A stretch of 47,245 nucleotides of DNA from contig QCFD01000005.1 of NCBI GenBank assembly GCA_003278445.1, forward strand, positions 1 to 47,245. The letters run 5' to 3'. Positions within the stretch are counted from its first letter, which is position 1; every line of letters starts with the position of its first letter. The notes under the pieces are model-generated. The model searched no databases and was not told where the DNA came from. It saw only the letters and a program-made list of their open reading frames with translations. The translations under genes and the position numbers were made by a program. This stretch comes from Prochlorococcus sp. AG-363-B05 (lineage in GTDB: Bacteria > Cyanobacteriota > Cyanobacteriia > PCC-6307 > Cyanobiaceae). Of the stretch, positions 40,943-47,245 are shown piece after piece.

Positions 40943-41416
40943 CTAAAAAGACTTAAACCATTCAGGCCAGAAAGCATAGCTAGCAGAATTGATATCATTT
41001 TCATGAGCTATTGCTTTCCAGCAACATGTTCTACCTTGCTCTCTTGAAAATAATAAATCATTGGCCCATCCCCAAATCAACTGTGCAGTTGATTCCATCC
41101 CAACATTTTCCATAATCCTAAGATCCAAGACTTCTTCAGAGTGAAGTCTTTTCCATGTTTCAAGAAGAGGGTCATCAAAATTAACAAGGAAAGTATGGTC
41201 AAAATGTTCTTTTAATTTCACTTCTAAAAGACTCAGACTTGAAAAGTCGACAACAAAGCCATTTTCATCAAGTTTGTTTGAAGCGAACAAAAAAGTAAAG
41301 CTTCGACTATATCCATGAACATAACGGCAGTGACCTTTATGTTTCCATTGCCGATGAGAACATGGAAAGTCTCTAAAATGCTTTGAGCAATTAAACGGAA
41401 TATCTTTAATCGTCAT
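40943..41416 (-). CDS. QueD/6-pyruvoyl-tetrahydropterin synthase family protein with altered HxH motif
   Basis: 157 residues from ATG 41416 (an in-frame TTG at 41437 is less likely). Family traits: a His near the N-terminus (CSKHF, His13), the region CSHRQWKHKGHCRYVHGYSRSF, the acid-base pair FDHTFLVN (Asp73, His74), and Glu109 in GMESTAQL. In standard QueD/PTPS proteins the metal site uses HGH; here it reads HGY (His34, Tyr36), and an extra CSHRQWKHKGHC insert is present. This may be a distinct subfamily that supplies another His or Cys for the metal. The actual reaction (queuosine precursor or a pterin) is unknown. Confidence 0.75.
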   Translation of the reverse strand: MTIKDIPFNCSKHFRDFPCSHRQWKHKGHCRYVHGYSRSFTFLFASNKLDENGFVVDFSSLSLLEVKLKEHFDHTFLVNFDDPLLETWKRLHSEEVLDLRIMENVGMESTAQLIWGWANDLLFSREQGRTCCWKAIAHENDINSASYAFWPEWFKSF

Positions 41417-41493
41417 AAAAAGATGAATTAAAAACAAATAGAGTACTAAATTTAGATAATTAAAGCTGTAAAGCCAAATCGGCTTAATTTAAA

Positions 41494-42138
41494 ATGTCTT
41501 TTATAGATAATCTAAATTTTGATCAAAATGGCTTAATCCCTGCCATAGCACAAGATTGGGTCGACGGGTCTATTTTAATGATGGCATGGATGAATAAAGA
41601 GTCTCTTTTTAAAACATTAGAATCAGGCGAAGTTCACTATTGGAGTCGCTCAAGGAAAGAACTTTGGCATAAAGGTAAAACAAGTGGTCACTTTCAGAAA
41701 TTGAAAGGTATTAGAACTGATTGCGATTCAGATACAATACTTTTATCAATTGAACAAATTGGTTCAATTGCTTGTCATACAGGAAAAAGAAGTTGTTTCT
41801 TTAAAGATTTAGAAACAAATCAAGACTACATATACCCTCCATCAGACGCTTGTAGTGAATTATTCAAAGTCATCGAAAATCGTAAAAACAAACCCGAGGA
41901 AGGAAGCTACACAAATAGCCTTCTTAAAGATGGCGATAATAAAATCCTAAAAAAAATAGGAGAAGAGGCTGCAGAATTTATTATGGCTTGTAAAGATAAA
42001 GATTCATTATCAATCGCCAATGAGGCGGCAGATCTAGTCTTCCACTTGCAGGTTGCTTTAGTCCATCAAAACGTTTCATGGGAAGATGTTCTAAAAGTTT
42101 TAGTTAAAAGAAGAGGCGCACCAAGAAGAAATCAATAA
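41494..42138 (+). CDS. hisIE: Bifunctional phosphoribosyl-AMP cyclohydrolase / phosphoribosyl-ATP pyrophosphatase
   Basis: Histidine pathway steps 2 and 3 in one chain of 214 residues. The HisI part (about 1-115) shows [35 protein letters not shown], the metal-binding TDCDSDT and the Cys pair in [13 protein letters not shown]. The HisE part (about 125-214) has [16 protein letters not shown] and [14 protein letters not shown]. This fused arrangement is common. It is followed by a 450 bp non-coding stretch and divergent from the PTPS-like gene across about 77 bp. Confidence 0.95.
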   Translation: MSFIDNLNFDQNGLIPAIAQDWVDGSILMMAWMNKESLFKTLESGEVHYWSRSRKELWHKGKTSGHFQKLKGIRTDCDSDTILLSIEQIGSIACHTGKRSCFFKDLETNQDYIYPPSDACSELFKVIENRKNKPEEGSYTNSLLKDGDNKILKKIGEEAAEFIMACKDKDSLSIANEAADLVFHLQVALVHQNVSWEDVLKVLVKRRGAPRRNQ

Positions 42139-42588
42139 TCTCTTAATTTTTGTCATTCAGCCTAAATAAAACTCTGTCATAAAGAAAAAAGGGCCAAAAT
42201 CAAAAAAAATCTTGAAAGAAAGAAAAACAAACCAAAATTTTTTATTAAATATTTTTTAATTTGTAGATCTCCATAGATGGGAACTATTGCCTTGAAAAAA
42301 ATTATTAGTGACTAAAAAATCATTAAAAAGTTTCATTGACAAAAAAAATCTTTTATAAATGTCTTTAATCACAATGGATTAAAGATTTTAGGAGTAAAAA
42401 AACAATTTTAATAATTTGGTTCCTGAAAAACAAAAAAGGTAATCTATAAAAAAATCTTAATGCTTAATTTACCTATCTAAGGAACTAAGAATAAAGAAAG
42501 GATAAATAAGAAATTCCGAACACTTTATTACGCCTATTGAAAGTAAACATTTTTTCTCTAGGTTAATAATAACAAGGAGGGATAACTC
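42139..42588. other. 450-bp AT-rich intergenic region upstream of the sigma factor
   Basis: The longest gene-free stretch in the window. It contains a TTGACA (42336-42341) without a well-spaced -10 and a perfect inverted repeat with 9-bp arms (TCTTTAATC, 42362-42370; GATTAAAGA, 42377-42385; 6-nt loop). Near its end is the very strong Shine-Dalgarno AAGGAGG (42574-42580), 8 bases before the GTG. I found no tRNA, known small RNA or credible small ORF. A long leader or an unannotated RNA is possible. Confidence 0.6.
42362..42385. repeat. Perfect inverted repeat in the sigma-factor upstream region
   Basis: Arms TCTTTAATC and GATTAAAGA with loop ACAATG, followed by TTTT. It lies about 200 bp before the sigma-factor start. 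It could be an operator or the stem of a transcript; the A/U-rich stem makes a strong terminator less likely. Confidence 0.6.
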
Positions 42589-43512
42589 GTGAGTTCTTTA
42601 AGCGACTTTCTTGGAGAGATAGGAAGACACGAATTGCTCACACCAGAGCAAGAACTCACAATGGGTAGAAAAGTGCAAGCAATGGTTGCACTTAATGAAC
42701 GCTGTCAACAAACTAGTGGCAACGGAGGAGAGTGTGAATATACGAGCCTAGAGAAGAAAACACTTAAAGCAGGTGAGCGAGCCAAGAATAAAATGATCAC
42801 CGCAAATTTAAGGCTTGTTGTAAATTTAGCAAAGCGATATCAAGGGAAAGGTCTTGAACTACTTGATTTAATTCAAGAAGGAACGTTAGGTTTAACAAGG
42901 GCTGTTGAAAAATATGATCCAACAAGGGGGCATCGATTTTCTACTTACGCTTACTGGTGGATTAGACAAGGATTAAATAGAGCCCTTTCAACACAAAGTA
43001 GAACCATAAGAATTCCTGTAAATATAAATGAAAAACTAACAAAACTGCGTGCTGCCAAGTCTCGACTAATGCAAGAACTTGGAGTTCATCCATCAACAAA
43101 ACAAATAGCAATACAAATGAAAATCCCTTTAGAGGACGTAGAAGAATTGCTTGCTTGCGAGTTGAGAAGTATCACAGTTAGCTTGCAAGGTACAGTTAAA
43201 TCAAAGGCCGATCCTTCTGAACTTGTTGATCTTCTTCCAAGTGAAGAAGTCCCACCAATGGAATTAGCTGAATTAGCAGAGAGGAGTGCCTCGGCTTGGT
43301 CTTTATTAGATAAATCAAATCTCACGCCCAAAGAAAGGACCATACTAAGTCTTCGATTTGGATTAGATGGAACAAATGAGTGGAGAACTTTAGCTGAGGT
43401 AGCTAGACAGATGAATTGCAGCAGAGAATATTGCAGACAAGTAGTTCAACGTGCCCTAAGGAAATTAAGGAAGACAGGGCTCCAAAACGGTCTTCTAGAA
43501 AAAAGTATTTAA
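42589..43512 (+). CDS. RNA polymerase sigma-70 factor, group-2-like
   Basis: 307-residue sigma factor lacking the long region 1.1 of the primary sigma. It opens with a region 1.2-like [28 protein letters not shown]. Region 2 is well kept ([55 protein letters not shown]), then region 3 and the region 4 helix-turn-helix [28 protein letters not shown]. It fits the stress- or growth-phase group-2 sigma factors of picocyanobacteria. GTG start with an excellent AAGGAGG. Three short genes follow with minimal spacing. Confidence 0.92.
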   Translation: MSSLSDFLGEIGRHELLTPEQELTMGRKVQAMVALNERCQQTSGNGGECEYTSLEKKTLKAGERAKNKMITANLRLVVNLAKRYQGKGLELLDLIQEGTLGLTRAVEKYDPTRGHRFSTYAYWWIRQGLNRALSTQSRTIRIPVNINEKLTKLRAAKSRLMQELGVHPSTKQIAIQMKIPLEDVEELLACELRSITVSLQGTVKSKADPSELVDLLPSEEVPPMELAELAERSASAWSLLDKSNLTPKERTILSLRFGLDGTNEWRTLAEVARQMNCSREYCRQVVQRALRKLRKTGLQNGLLEKSI

Positions 43513-43514
43513 TT

Positions 43515-43880
43515 TTGGGTAGCTCAAGACACTCAAATCAAGAAGTATTTGAAGCAGAAGTACTTGAAAGTTCTGTTATTAACGAGGGAGTACTTAAAAA
43601 GATCTTATTAAGAGCAGGCAGAGCAGTTGCGCTGCCTGCATTAGAGGGATTTGAACTCATCATAGATAATTCAACTCCTCCCCAGGTGAGGATATCTATA
43701 ATAGGAGCACTTACTTATTTAATTGTTCCTGTTGATTTAATTCCTGACTTTATTCCTGCTTCTGGGTTTAGCGATGACCTTGTCGCCCTAACAGCTGTAA
43801 TCAGTCTTTGGCAGCATCACATTACTCCAGAGATGAAATTCAGGGCAAAATGTAAGTTAGAAAAATGGTTCCCAATATGA
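43515..43880 (+). CDS. YkvA-like DUF1232 membrane protein
   Basis: 121 residues from a TTG 2 bp after the sigma-factor stop; no ATG is available in frame, and upstream in-frame codons lie inside the sigma gene. The DUF1232 hallmark is SIIGALTYLIVPVDLIPDFIPASGFSDDLVALTAVI, with the 'DxIPDfiPxxGfxDD' core between two hydrophobic segments. Family role is unknown. The stop TGA overlaps the next gene's ATG (ATGA), so the two are translationally coupled. Confidence 0.82.
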   Translation: MGSSRHSNQEVFEAEVLESSVINEGVLKKILLRAGRAVALPALEGFELIIDNSTPPQVRISIIGALTYLIVPVDLIPDFIPASGFSDDLVALTAVISLWQHHITPEMKFRAKCKLEKWFPI

Positions 43881-44209
43881 ATAAAGATAGATGGTCAAAA
43901 AAAACAGAAGAAGATCTAATAATTCTTATCAAAGATTGGTTAAGGCAAACAGGAAAAACCCAATCAGAACTTTGCCAAAGTCTTAATCTCCCTTCAGCAA
44001 GAATGCCCAATTTAATTGACTCTTTAAAAAAAGATTACAACTCTGGTGGAATTCCAAAAATTGCAGCTCGACTTTGTGAAGTTGAAGAGCTATGGGCAAA
44101 CGATAAGGCTGGGGAAAGGAAGGAGAGACTTGAATTAAATTCTTCTGGGCAACTTGATCTTCTTGACGAAATTTGTGATGACCTTTCAAAAATTAATTTC
44201 AATAACTAA
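43877..44209 (+). CDS. Small HTH-like protein of unknown function
   Basis: 110 residues from ATG 43877, chosen over ATG 43865 because it forms the usual ATGA overlap with the previous stop. The middle KTQSELCQSLNLPSARMPNLIDSLKKDYNSGGIPKIAARL looks like a helix-turn-helix with a preceding helix; the end is acidic. I cannot assign a family. It lies in the sigma factor - YkvA - cytochrome group and might be regulatory, which is only inference. Confidence 0.65.
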   Translation: MNKDRWSKKTEEDLIILIKDWLRQTGKTQSELCQSLNLPSARMPNLIDSLKKDYNSGGIPKIAARLCEVEELWANDKAGERKERLELNSSGQLDLLDEICDDLSKINFNN

Positions 44210-44220
44210 GAATTAGGCCT

Positions 44221-44592
44221 ATGAAAAAAAAATACAATATTTTTTTGTTAAAATTAATAGATTTTCTTCTTATAAGTTTATGTACTATATCTTTTTATCT
44301 AAGTCTGCCTAAAGAGATAAATGCTATAGAGGCAGCATTAGGGGAAAATCTTTTCAAAAACAATTGTGCTGGATGTCATATTAATGGCGGGAACATAATA
44401 CGAAGATCAAAGAATTTAAAAATTCCATCATTAAAGCGTAATGGAATTGACAATCCAGAAGCTATCGCGAAGATAGCAAGACAAGGGATAGGAATAATGA
44501 GTGGGTATGAAGATGAACTAGGAGATAATGGCGATCAAATTGTAGCTAATTGGGTCTGGGAGCAAGCTCAAAAAGCTTGGGTCCAGGAGTAA
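44221..44592 (+). CDS. Cytochrome c6-like class I c-type cytochrome
   Basis: Exported heme protein of 123 residues. A long hydrophobic signal (to about residue 35, INA) is followed by LGENLFKNNCAGCHINGGN with the CxxCH heme site (Cys49, Cys52, His53). The axial Met is Met93 in GIGIMSGYEDEL, and the C-terminal helix IVANWVWEQAQKAW is cytochrome c6-like. The IMSGY context resembles the low-potential c6B/C group more than classical PetJ, but that is from memory. Likely lumenal or periplasmic electron carrier. Its 3' end overlaps the converging YCII gene by 25 bp. Confidence 0.82.
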   Translation: MKKKYNIFLLKLIDFLLISLCTISFYLSLPKEINAIEAALGENLFKNNCAGCHINGGNIIRRSKNLKIPSLKRNGIDNPEAIAKIARQGIGIMSGYEDELGDNGDQIVANWVWEQAQKAWVQE

Positions 44593-44837
44593 ATTTCGAA
44601 ATCCTTCCATATTCCCTCTCTCCAGTAAACGTCCTCTTTGATAAGACTTCTTATATATTCAATGTCCTCAGATTTAAATATCCCAAAAACATATCTATTA
44701 CATTTTGTCGGTCCTAATGTTATTAATATACCTTTTTCCTTAAGTAATGAGAGTCTTTGAAGATGCTCTTCCCTAAAAGGTGTTCTCTTTATTAGAGCAT
44801 CTTCACAATAAGACCCCCAAAGGACAAATTGATCCAT
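44568..44837 (-). CDS. YCII-related (YciI-like) protein
   Basis: 89 residues from ATG 44837 (an in-frame TTG at 44861 is less likely). DQFVLWGSYCEDALIKRTPFREEHLQRLSLLKEKGILITLGP and the closing IYSWTQAF follow the YciI ferredoxin-like fold; the conserved His and Asp of the family are represented by His in REEHL and Asp near DVYWREG. The biochemical role is unknown. The gene overlaps the cytochrome gene tail-to-tail by 25 bp. Confidence 0.82.
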   Translation of the reverse strand: MDQFVLWGSYCEDALIKRTPFREEHLQRLSLLKEKGILITLGPTKCNRYVFGIFKSEDIEYIRSLIKEDVYWREGIWKDFEIYSWTQAF

Positions 44838-44929
44838 AGTTTTCAAGTTAAATAAAGACAAAGTTTCTCAAGATAAAACATAGAAAAGAATTCAACATTC
44901 AGCTTGATCTGTTGCTATTTAAAAAAATA

Positions 44930-45730
44930 TTAATTAGTTGCAGCTCTAAGTTCTTTACAAAAAGAACCAGCTTCTTCTACTTTCATTTCGGTCGAGGCAT
45001 TAGCAATTCTTTTAACTAAAGCACTACCAACAATTGCGCCATCAGCGCCCCATTCTCTAACTTGTTCAATATGTTTTACATCCGAAATTCCAAAGCCCAC
45101 AGCAATTGGACTAGATGAAGAATCTTTTAGTTGTTGAACAAGAGATCCTACATTATCTTTTAGTGAAGACCTTTCTCCCGTTACCCCAGTAACACTTACA
45201 AGATAAGTAAATCCTTTAGAAGTCTCGGCAATTTTTTTCATACGATCCTTGGGTGTCGTAGGAGCAACTAACAAAATCAAATCAATTCCTTTAGATTCAG
45301 CTATCTCAGAAAGTTTTTCTGCTTCCTCTAAAGGAAGATCTGGAACGACAAGTCCTGAGACACCTACTTTCGAAGCTTCTAAGCAAAATTCTTCTAAACC
45401 TCGATTAATAAGTGGATTGGAGTAAGTAAATAAAATTATTGGTATTGATAAATCGTCTCTCAATTCTGACAACATTTTAAAAACCCTGTCAGGAGAAGTT
45501 CCTGCAGAGAGAGCGCGAGAAGCAGCTAATTGAATAATCGGTCCATCTGCTAAAGGATCACTGTATGGAATGCCTAGCTCAACCATGTCAGCGCCATTTC
45601 CCTGAAGTTCTAACAAAATCTTTGCTGTAGTTTCCAAATCAGGGTCACCTGCCATAAGGAAAGGCATTAGTGCAATTCTTTTCTCCTTTTGTATTTTGGA
45701 AAAAGACCTACTGATATTTGTACTTTTCAA
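44930..45730 (-). CDS. trpA: Tryptophan synthase alpha subunit
   Basis: Cleaves indole-3-glycerol phosphate to indole, which is channelled to TrpB. The 266 residues form a TIM barrel. Catalytic Glu51 lies in [16 protein letters not shown] and Asp62 in the same segment. [13 protein letters not shown] and [15 protein letters not shown] are family strands, and the phosphate site is [11 protein letters not shown]...[10 protein letters not shown]. Gene order ndhL - DUF3007 - trpA is conserved in many cyanobacteria. Confidence 0.96.
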   Translation of the reverse strand: MKSTNISRSFSKIQKEKRIALMPFLMAGDPDLETTAKILLELQGNGADMVELGIPYSDPLADGPIIQLAASRALSAGTSPDRVFKMLSELRDDLSIPIILFTYSNPLINRGLEEFCLEASKVGVSGLVVPDLPLEEAEKLSEIAESKGIDLILLVAPTTPKDRMKKIAETSKGFTYLVSVTGVTGERSSLKDNVGSLVQQLKDSSSSPIAVGFGISDVKHIEQVREWGADGAIVGSALVKRIANASTEMKVEEAGSFCKELRAATN

Positions 45731-45813
45731 TGTTCTATGCCTAGTGTATCTATCATTTTTATCATTTTTGTATCCCTAAAAGTAAAAAATTATTGAGATT
45801 TAGTAATTAAAAA

Positions 45814-46146
45814 TTAAGTTTGTTCAATACTTTCTTCATCAACGGTTTTTAGTAATTCTATTTTTTCTTCATCTGTCATGGCCTCAAACTTTTCTCTAAT
45901 TTTTTCATCAGTCAATTTTTCATAAGCCTCTCTGTATCTTTTACGTTGCTCCATAAAAGTCATGTTCCCAGAAAAAACTCTGAAAAGGTAAGAAGCTGTC
46001 CATGCAAAAATAATTAAAATTAATATTGACTGTGCTGCGATACCAGCTGATATTGATTCAAATCCAAGTAACTGAAACACTTCATATCCCAAGCCTCCTA
46101 AAACAAAAACAGTTAAACCTATTTGAAAAACCTGTGCTCTTGTCAA
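45814..46146 (-). CDS. DUF3007 family membrane protein
   Basis: 110 residues with two membrane helices (about 6-27, VFQIGLTVFVLGGLGYEVF; and 33-57) and a charged Glu/Lys-rich tail (RKRYREAYEKLTDEKIREKFEAMTDEEKIELLKTV) that is cytoplasmic or lumenal. The family is cyanobacterial/plastid and unassigned, and often lies between ndhL and trpA as here. The gap to ndhL is 3 bp, so the two are likely translated from one mRNA. Confidence 0.85.
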   Translation of the reverse strand: MTRAQVFQIGLTVFVLGGLGYEVFQLLGFESISAGIAAQSILILIIFAWTASYLFRVFSGNMTFMEQRKRYREAYEKLTDEKIREKFEAMTDEEKIELLKTVDEESIEQT

Positions 46147-46149
46147 AAT

Positions 46150-46419
46150 TCAAGACTCCTCTTTTCCATTCATTCTTAAATTAAGAAACGGTGCAAACAA
46201 AACCATTCCAGGAAAGAAAAGAAACACAAGTCCATATATAAAAAGGCGTTCTAACTTTCCCATAACATTCCAACGATTATTCATCCAATAAAAAAGAAAT
46301 AAAGGAACTACCAATAAATACATCACCCCTAATACCGCATAAGCAGATAATGCAATTATTGGATTAACAGCACCTATCAATCCAACAGGTATTAAACACA
46401 CAATCGAGATACAAAACAT
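46150..46419 (-). CDS. ndhL: NAD(P)H-quinone oxidoreductase subunit L
   Basis: Small NDH-1 membrane subunit specific to oxygenic phototrophs. The core [51 protein letters not shown] is highly diagnostic. The reading frame starts MM: the first ATG (46422) uses the discriminator base of tRNA-Leu, so I choose the second ATG at 46419. Either gives 89-90 residues. Any ribosome-binding site would lie in the tRNA 3' part, or the mRNA could be near-leaderless after tRNA processing. DUF3007 and trpA follow. Confidence 0.93.
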   Translation of the reverse strand: MFCISIVCLIPVGLIGAVNPIIALSAYAVLGVMYLLVVPLFLFYWMNNRWNVMGKLERLFIYGLVFLFFPGMVLFAPFLNLRMNGKEES

Positions 46420-46421
46420 CA

Positions 46422-46508
46422 TGGGAGTGGGGGGACTTGAACCCCCACGGCCAAAAAGCGGCCAACAGATTTTAAGTCTGGTGCGTCTACCAATTCCGCC
46501 ACACTCCC
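46422..46508 (-). tRNA. tRNA-Leu (UAA)
   Basis: A complete cloverleaf on the minus strand. Acceptor GGGAGTG (46508-46502) pairs with CACTCCC (46429-46423). The D arm closes with GCG/CGC, the anticodon loop CTTAAAA carries anticodon TAA, a long variable arm has GGCC/GGCC (class II, as for Leu), and the T arm is GGGGG-TTCAAGT-CCCCC. The discriminator is A at 46422; CCA is not encoded. Its own promoter is visible upstream. Confidence 0.97.
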
Positions 46509-46545
46509 AGTCATAGCAAGCGATCTCAGGGATCCTTGAGTGCTA

Positions 46546-46574
46546 ATTATAAGCCGTTTACCCTTTCCGGTAAA
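46546..46574 (-). promoter_or_regulatory. Promoter of tRNA-Leu
   Basis: On the minus strand a consensus -10 TATAAT (46551-46546) is preceded 17 bp upstream by a -35-like TTTACC (46574-46569). Transcription would begin about 30 nt before the mature tRNA 5' end at 46508. A 7-bp inverted repeat (GTTTACC 46556-46562, GGTAAAC 46569-46575) overlaps the -35 box and spacer. Confidence 0.7.
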
Positions 46575-46607
46575 CCAATGTGCTCAAATCAGTACTCAGA
46601 AGACTCA

Positions 46608-46781
46608 CTAGATTACATTAGCTAGCTGTAGAGAGGCTGGCATTGATTCTACATAATCATCCAATATTAGGTGTAGGTACCGCCTTGTTGTATTGAGATT
46701 AGAATGTCCCATGAATTGATATTTTGTTCCTAAACATTTTCCATCACCAGTAGTTAATCTTTTTGAGTGTGGATGAGTCAG
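46608..46781 (-). pseudogene. Remnant of a tyrosine recombinase (phage-type integrase), C-terminal part
   Basis: An open stretch of 57 codons between stops, without a start codon at a plausible place, reads (minus strand) HSKR, then MGHSNLNTTRRYLHL, then LDDYVESMPASLQ. GHS followed nine residues later by the Tyr of TTRRYLHL is the active-site core of tyrosine recombinases, and HSKR fits the HxxR box. The HxxR-to-GH spacing is about five residues shorter than usual, so it may also carry a deletion. The catalytic domain's first half and the DNA-binding arm are absent. It sits beside tRNA-Leu, the typical attachment site for such elements. Confidence 0.78.
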
Positions 46782-46823
46782 TCAACACTGCTTACTCTTG
46801 TCTATTAATAAACTCTCAGATAA

Positions 46824-47245
46824 TTAAGGAGCAATACTTGCAAGATCTGTTGACTTGGTAAGACCAAGTGCAATTTTTTCAAGCTTTTCTAGGCGTTCAT
46901 TTTGTAGAGCAAGACGATTTTCTAATTCTTTGTTTTTTTCTTCAATACTTTTATTTCTGCTTGTTAAACTCTCTACTTTTGTCTGCAGAGCTTTCTTTTC
47001 TTTCATGCTGATCAAAGTTGGTTTATTAATCTTGCCAAGCTTGAACACAAAACCAGCACGACCTGACCATGAGTTATCTGTACCTTGGTAGTCCTGTTGA
47101 GCAGGAATAAATGAAGCAGCTGCATTAAAGGTTAATCTTTCACTTAGTTTCGTTGCACAACCTCCAGAAAGCGCATTGCTACCACTATGAGCACCCGCTC
47201 CAACACCACATGCAAGAGGTGAGTCTTGAGGAATCGTGGGTAATC
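46824..47245 (-). CDS. YadA-like outer-membrane barrel protein with C-terminal coiled coil (5' part outside the window)
   Basis: The frame is open to the window's right edge; the GTG at 47048 is an internal codon. The edge-proximal part reads CGVGAGAHSGSNALSGGCATKLSERLTFNAAASF...SWSGRAGFVFKLG, the Gly/Ala-rich beta-strand pattern of the YadA-type C-terminal anchor or a related picocyanobacterial surface barrel. About 70 residues follow the barrel: a heptad-type coiled coil (MKEKKALQTKVESL...KNKELENRLALQNERLEKLEK) and a short tail. In classical YadA proteins the barrel is the extreme C-terminus, so this tail is unusual. The function (adhesion, phage receptor) is inferred. Confidence 0.7.
   Translation of the reverse strand, partial: LPTIPQDSPLACGVGAGAHSGSNALSGGCATKLSERLTFNAAASFIPAQQDYQGTDNSWSGRAGFVFKLGKINKPTLISMKEKKALQTKVESLTSRNKSIEEKNKELENRLALQNERLEKLEKIALGLTKSTDLASIAP

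Noticed and set aside
46525..46540. Imperfect palindrome CTCAGGGATCCTTGAG near tRNA-Leu as an attachment-site core
   Set aside because: No second copy or tRNA-derived repeat is found in the window, so an attachment-site call is unsupported.
47048..47048. GTG 47048 as the start of a 74-residue protein
   Set aside because: The frame continues upstream to the window edge with barrel-like sequence, so the GTG is an internal Val codon of a larger gene.

Overview
The window looks like a contiguous piece of a Prochlorococcus chromosome, or that of a very close marine picocyanobacterium. The DNA is AT-rich (about one third G+C by eye), genes are tightly packed on both strands, and the gene set is cyanobacterial: plastocyanin, NdhD and NdhL, menaquinone-type enzymes used for phylloquinone (MenB, MenD), glycogen synthesis, HemE, Ycf51, DUF3007, DUF760, DUF4336 and a Nif11 protein. 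The strain cannot be fixed from sequence alone. The base composition resembles low-light or NATL-like strains more than the most AT-rich high-light ones, but that is an impression.

Layout. 1-2.1 kb: the 3' part of an MnmC-type tRNA methyltransferase, then glmU. 2.1-7.8 kb (minus): murF, glgA, menB, menD. 7.9-8.8 kb (plus): signal peptidase I and a DUF760 protein. 8.8-14.1 kb (minus): a DUF4336 protein, a three-gene Mn/Zn-type ABC importer and a DUF697 membrane protein. 14.3-23.5 kb (plus): an unusual ribbon-helix-helix-like protein with disordered arms, then trpS, thrS, glk, thrB, ndhD and an M3 oligopeptidase. 23.5-30.0 kb (minus): a lipase-like hydrolase, folB, proA and a 1316-residue TamB-like protein. 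30.0-37.4 kb (plus): Ycf51 with a tandemly duplicated acidic tail, a small helix-hairpin-helix-like protein, a small exported protein, a CocE hydrolase, glgB, hemE and an SDR protein. 37.5-40.9 kb (plus): petE with a clear terminator, a Nif11 protein and clpB. 40.9-44.6 kb: an atypical QueD/PTPS-family protein (minus), then hisIE, a group-2-like sigma factor, a YkvA-like protein, a small HTH-like protein and a c6-like cytochrome (plus). 44.6-46.5 kb (minus): a YCII protein, trpA, a DUF3007 protein, ndhL and tRNA-Leu(UAA). 46.5-47.2 kb: a decayed tyrosine-recombinase C-terminus and the end of a YadA-like outer-membrane surface protein.

Most of the window is core metabolism: cell wall (GlmU, MurF), glycogen (GlgA, GlgB), quinone and heme synthesis, amino acids (ThrB, ProA, HisIE, TrpA), tRNA charging (TrpS, ThrS) and photosynthetic or respiratory electron transport. 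The accessory-looking part is the right edge. There a tRNA-Leu gene sits beside an integrase remnant and a variable-type surface protein, which is the expected look of a tRNA-anchored genomic island boundary. Other points worth a second look are the tRNA-ndhL junction, the clpB leader hairpins, two overlapping palindromes in front of the metal importer, the PTPS protein with an altered HxH motif, and the RHH-like protein. I saw no CRISPR array, no intact insertion sequence and no rRNA.
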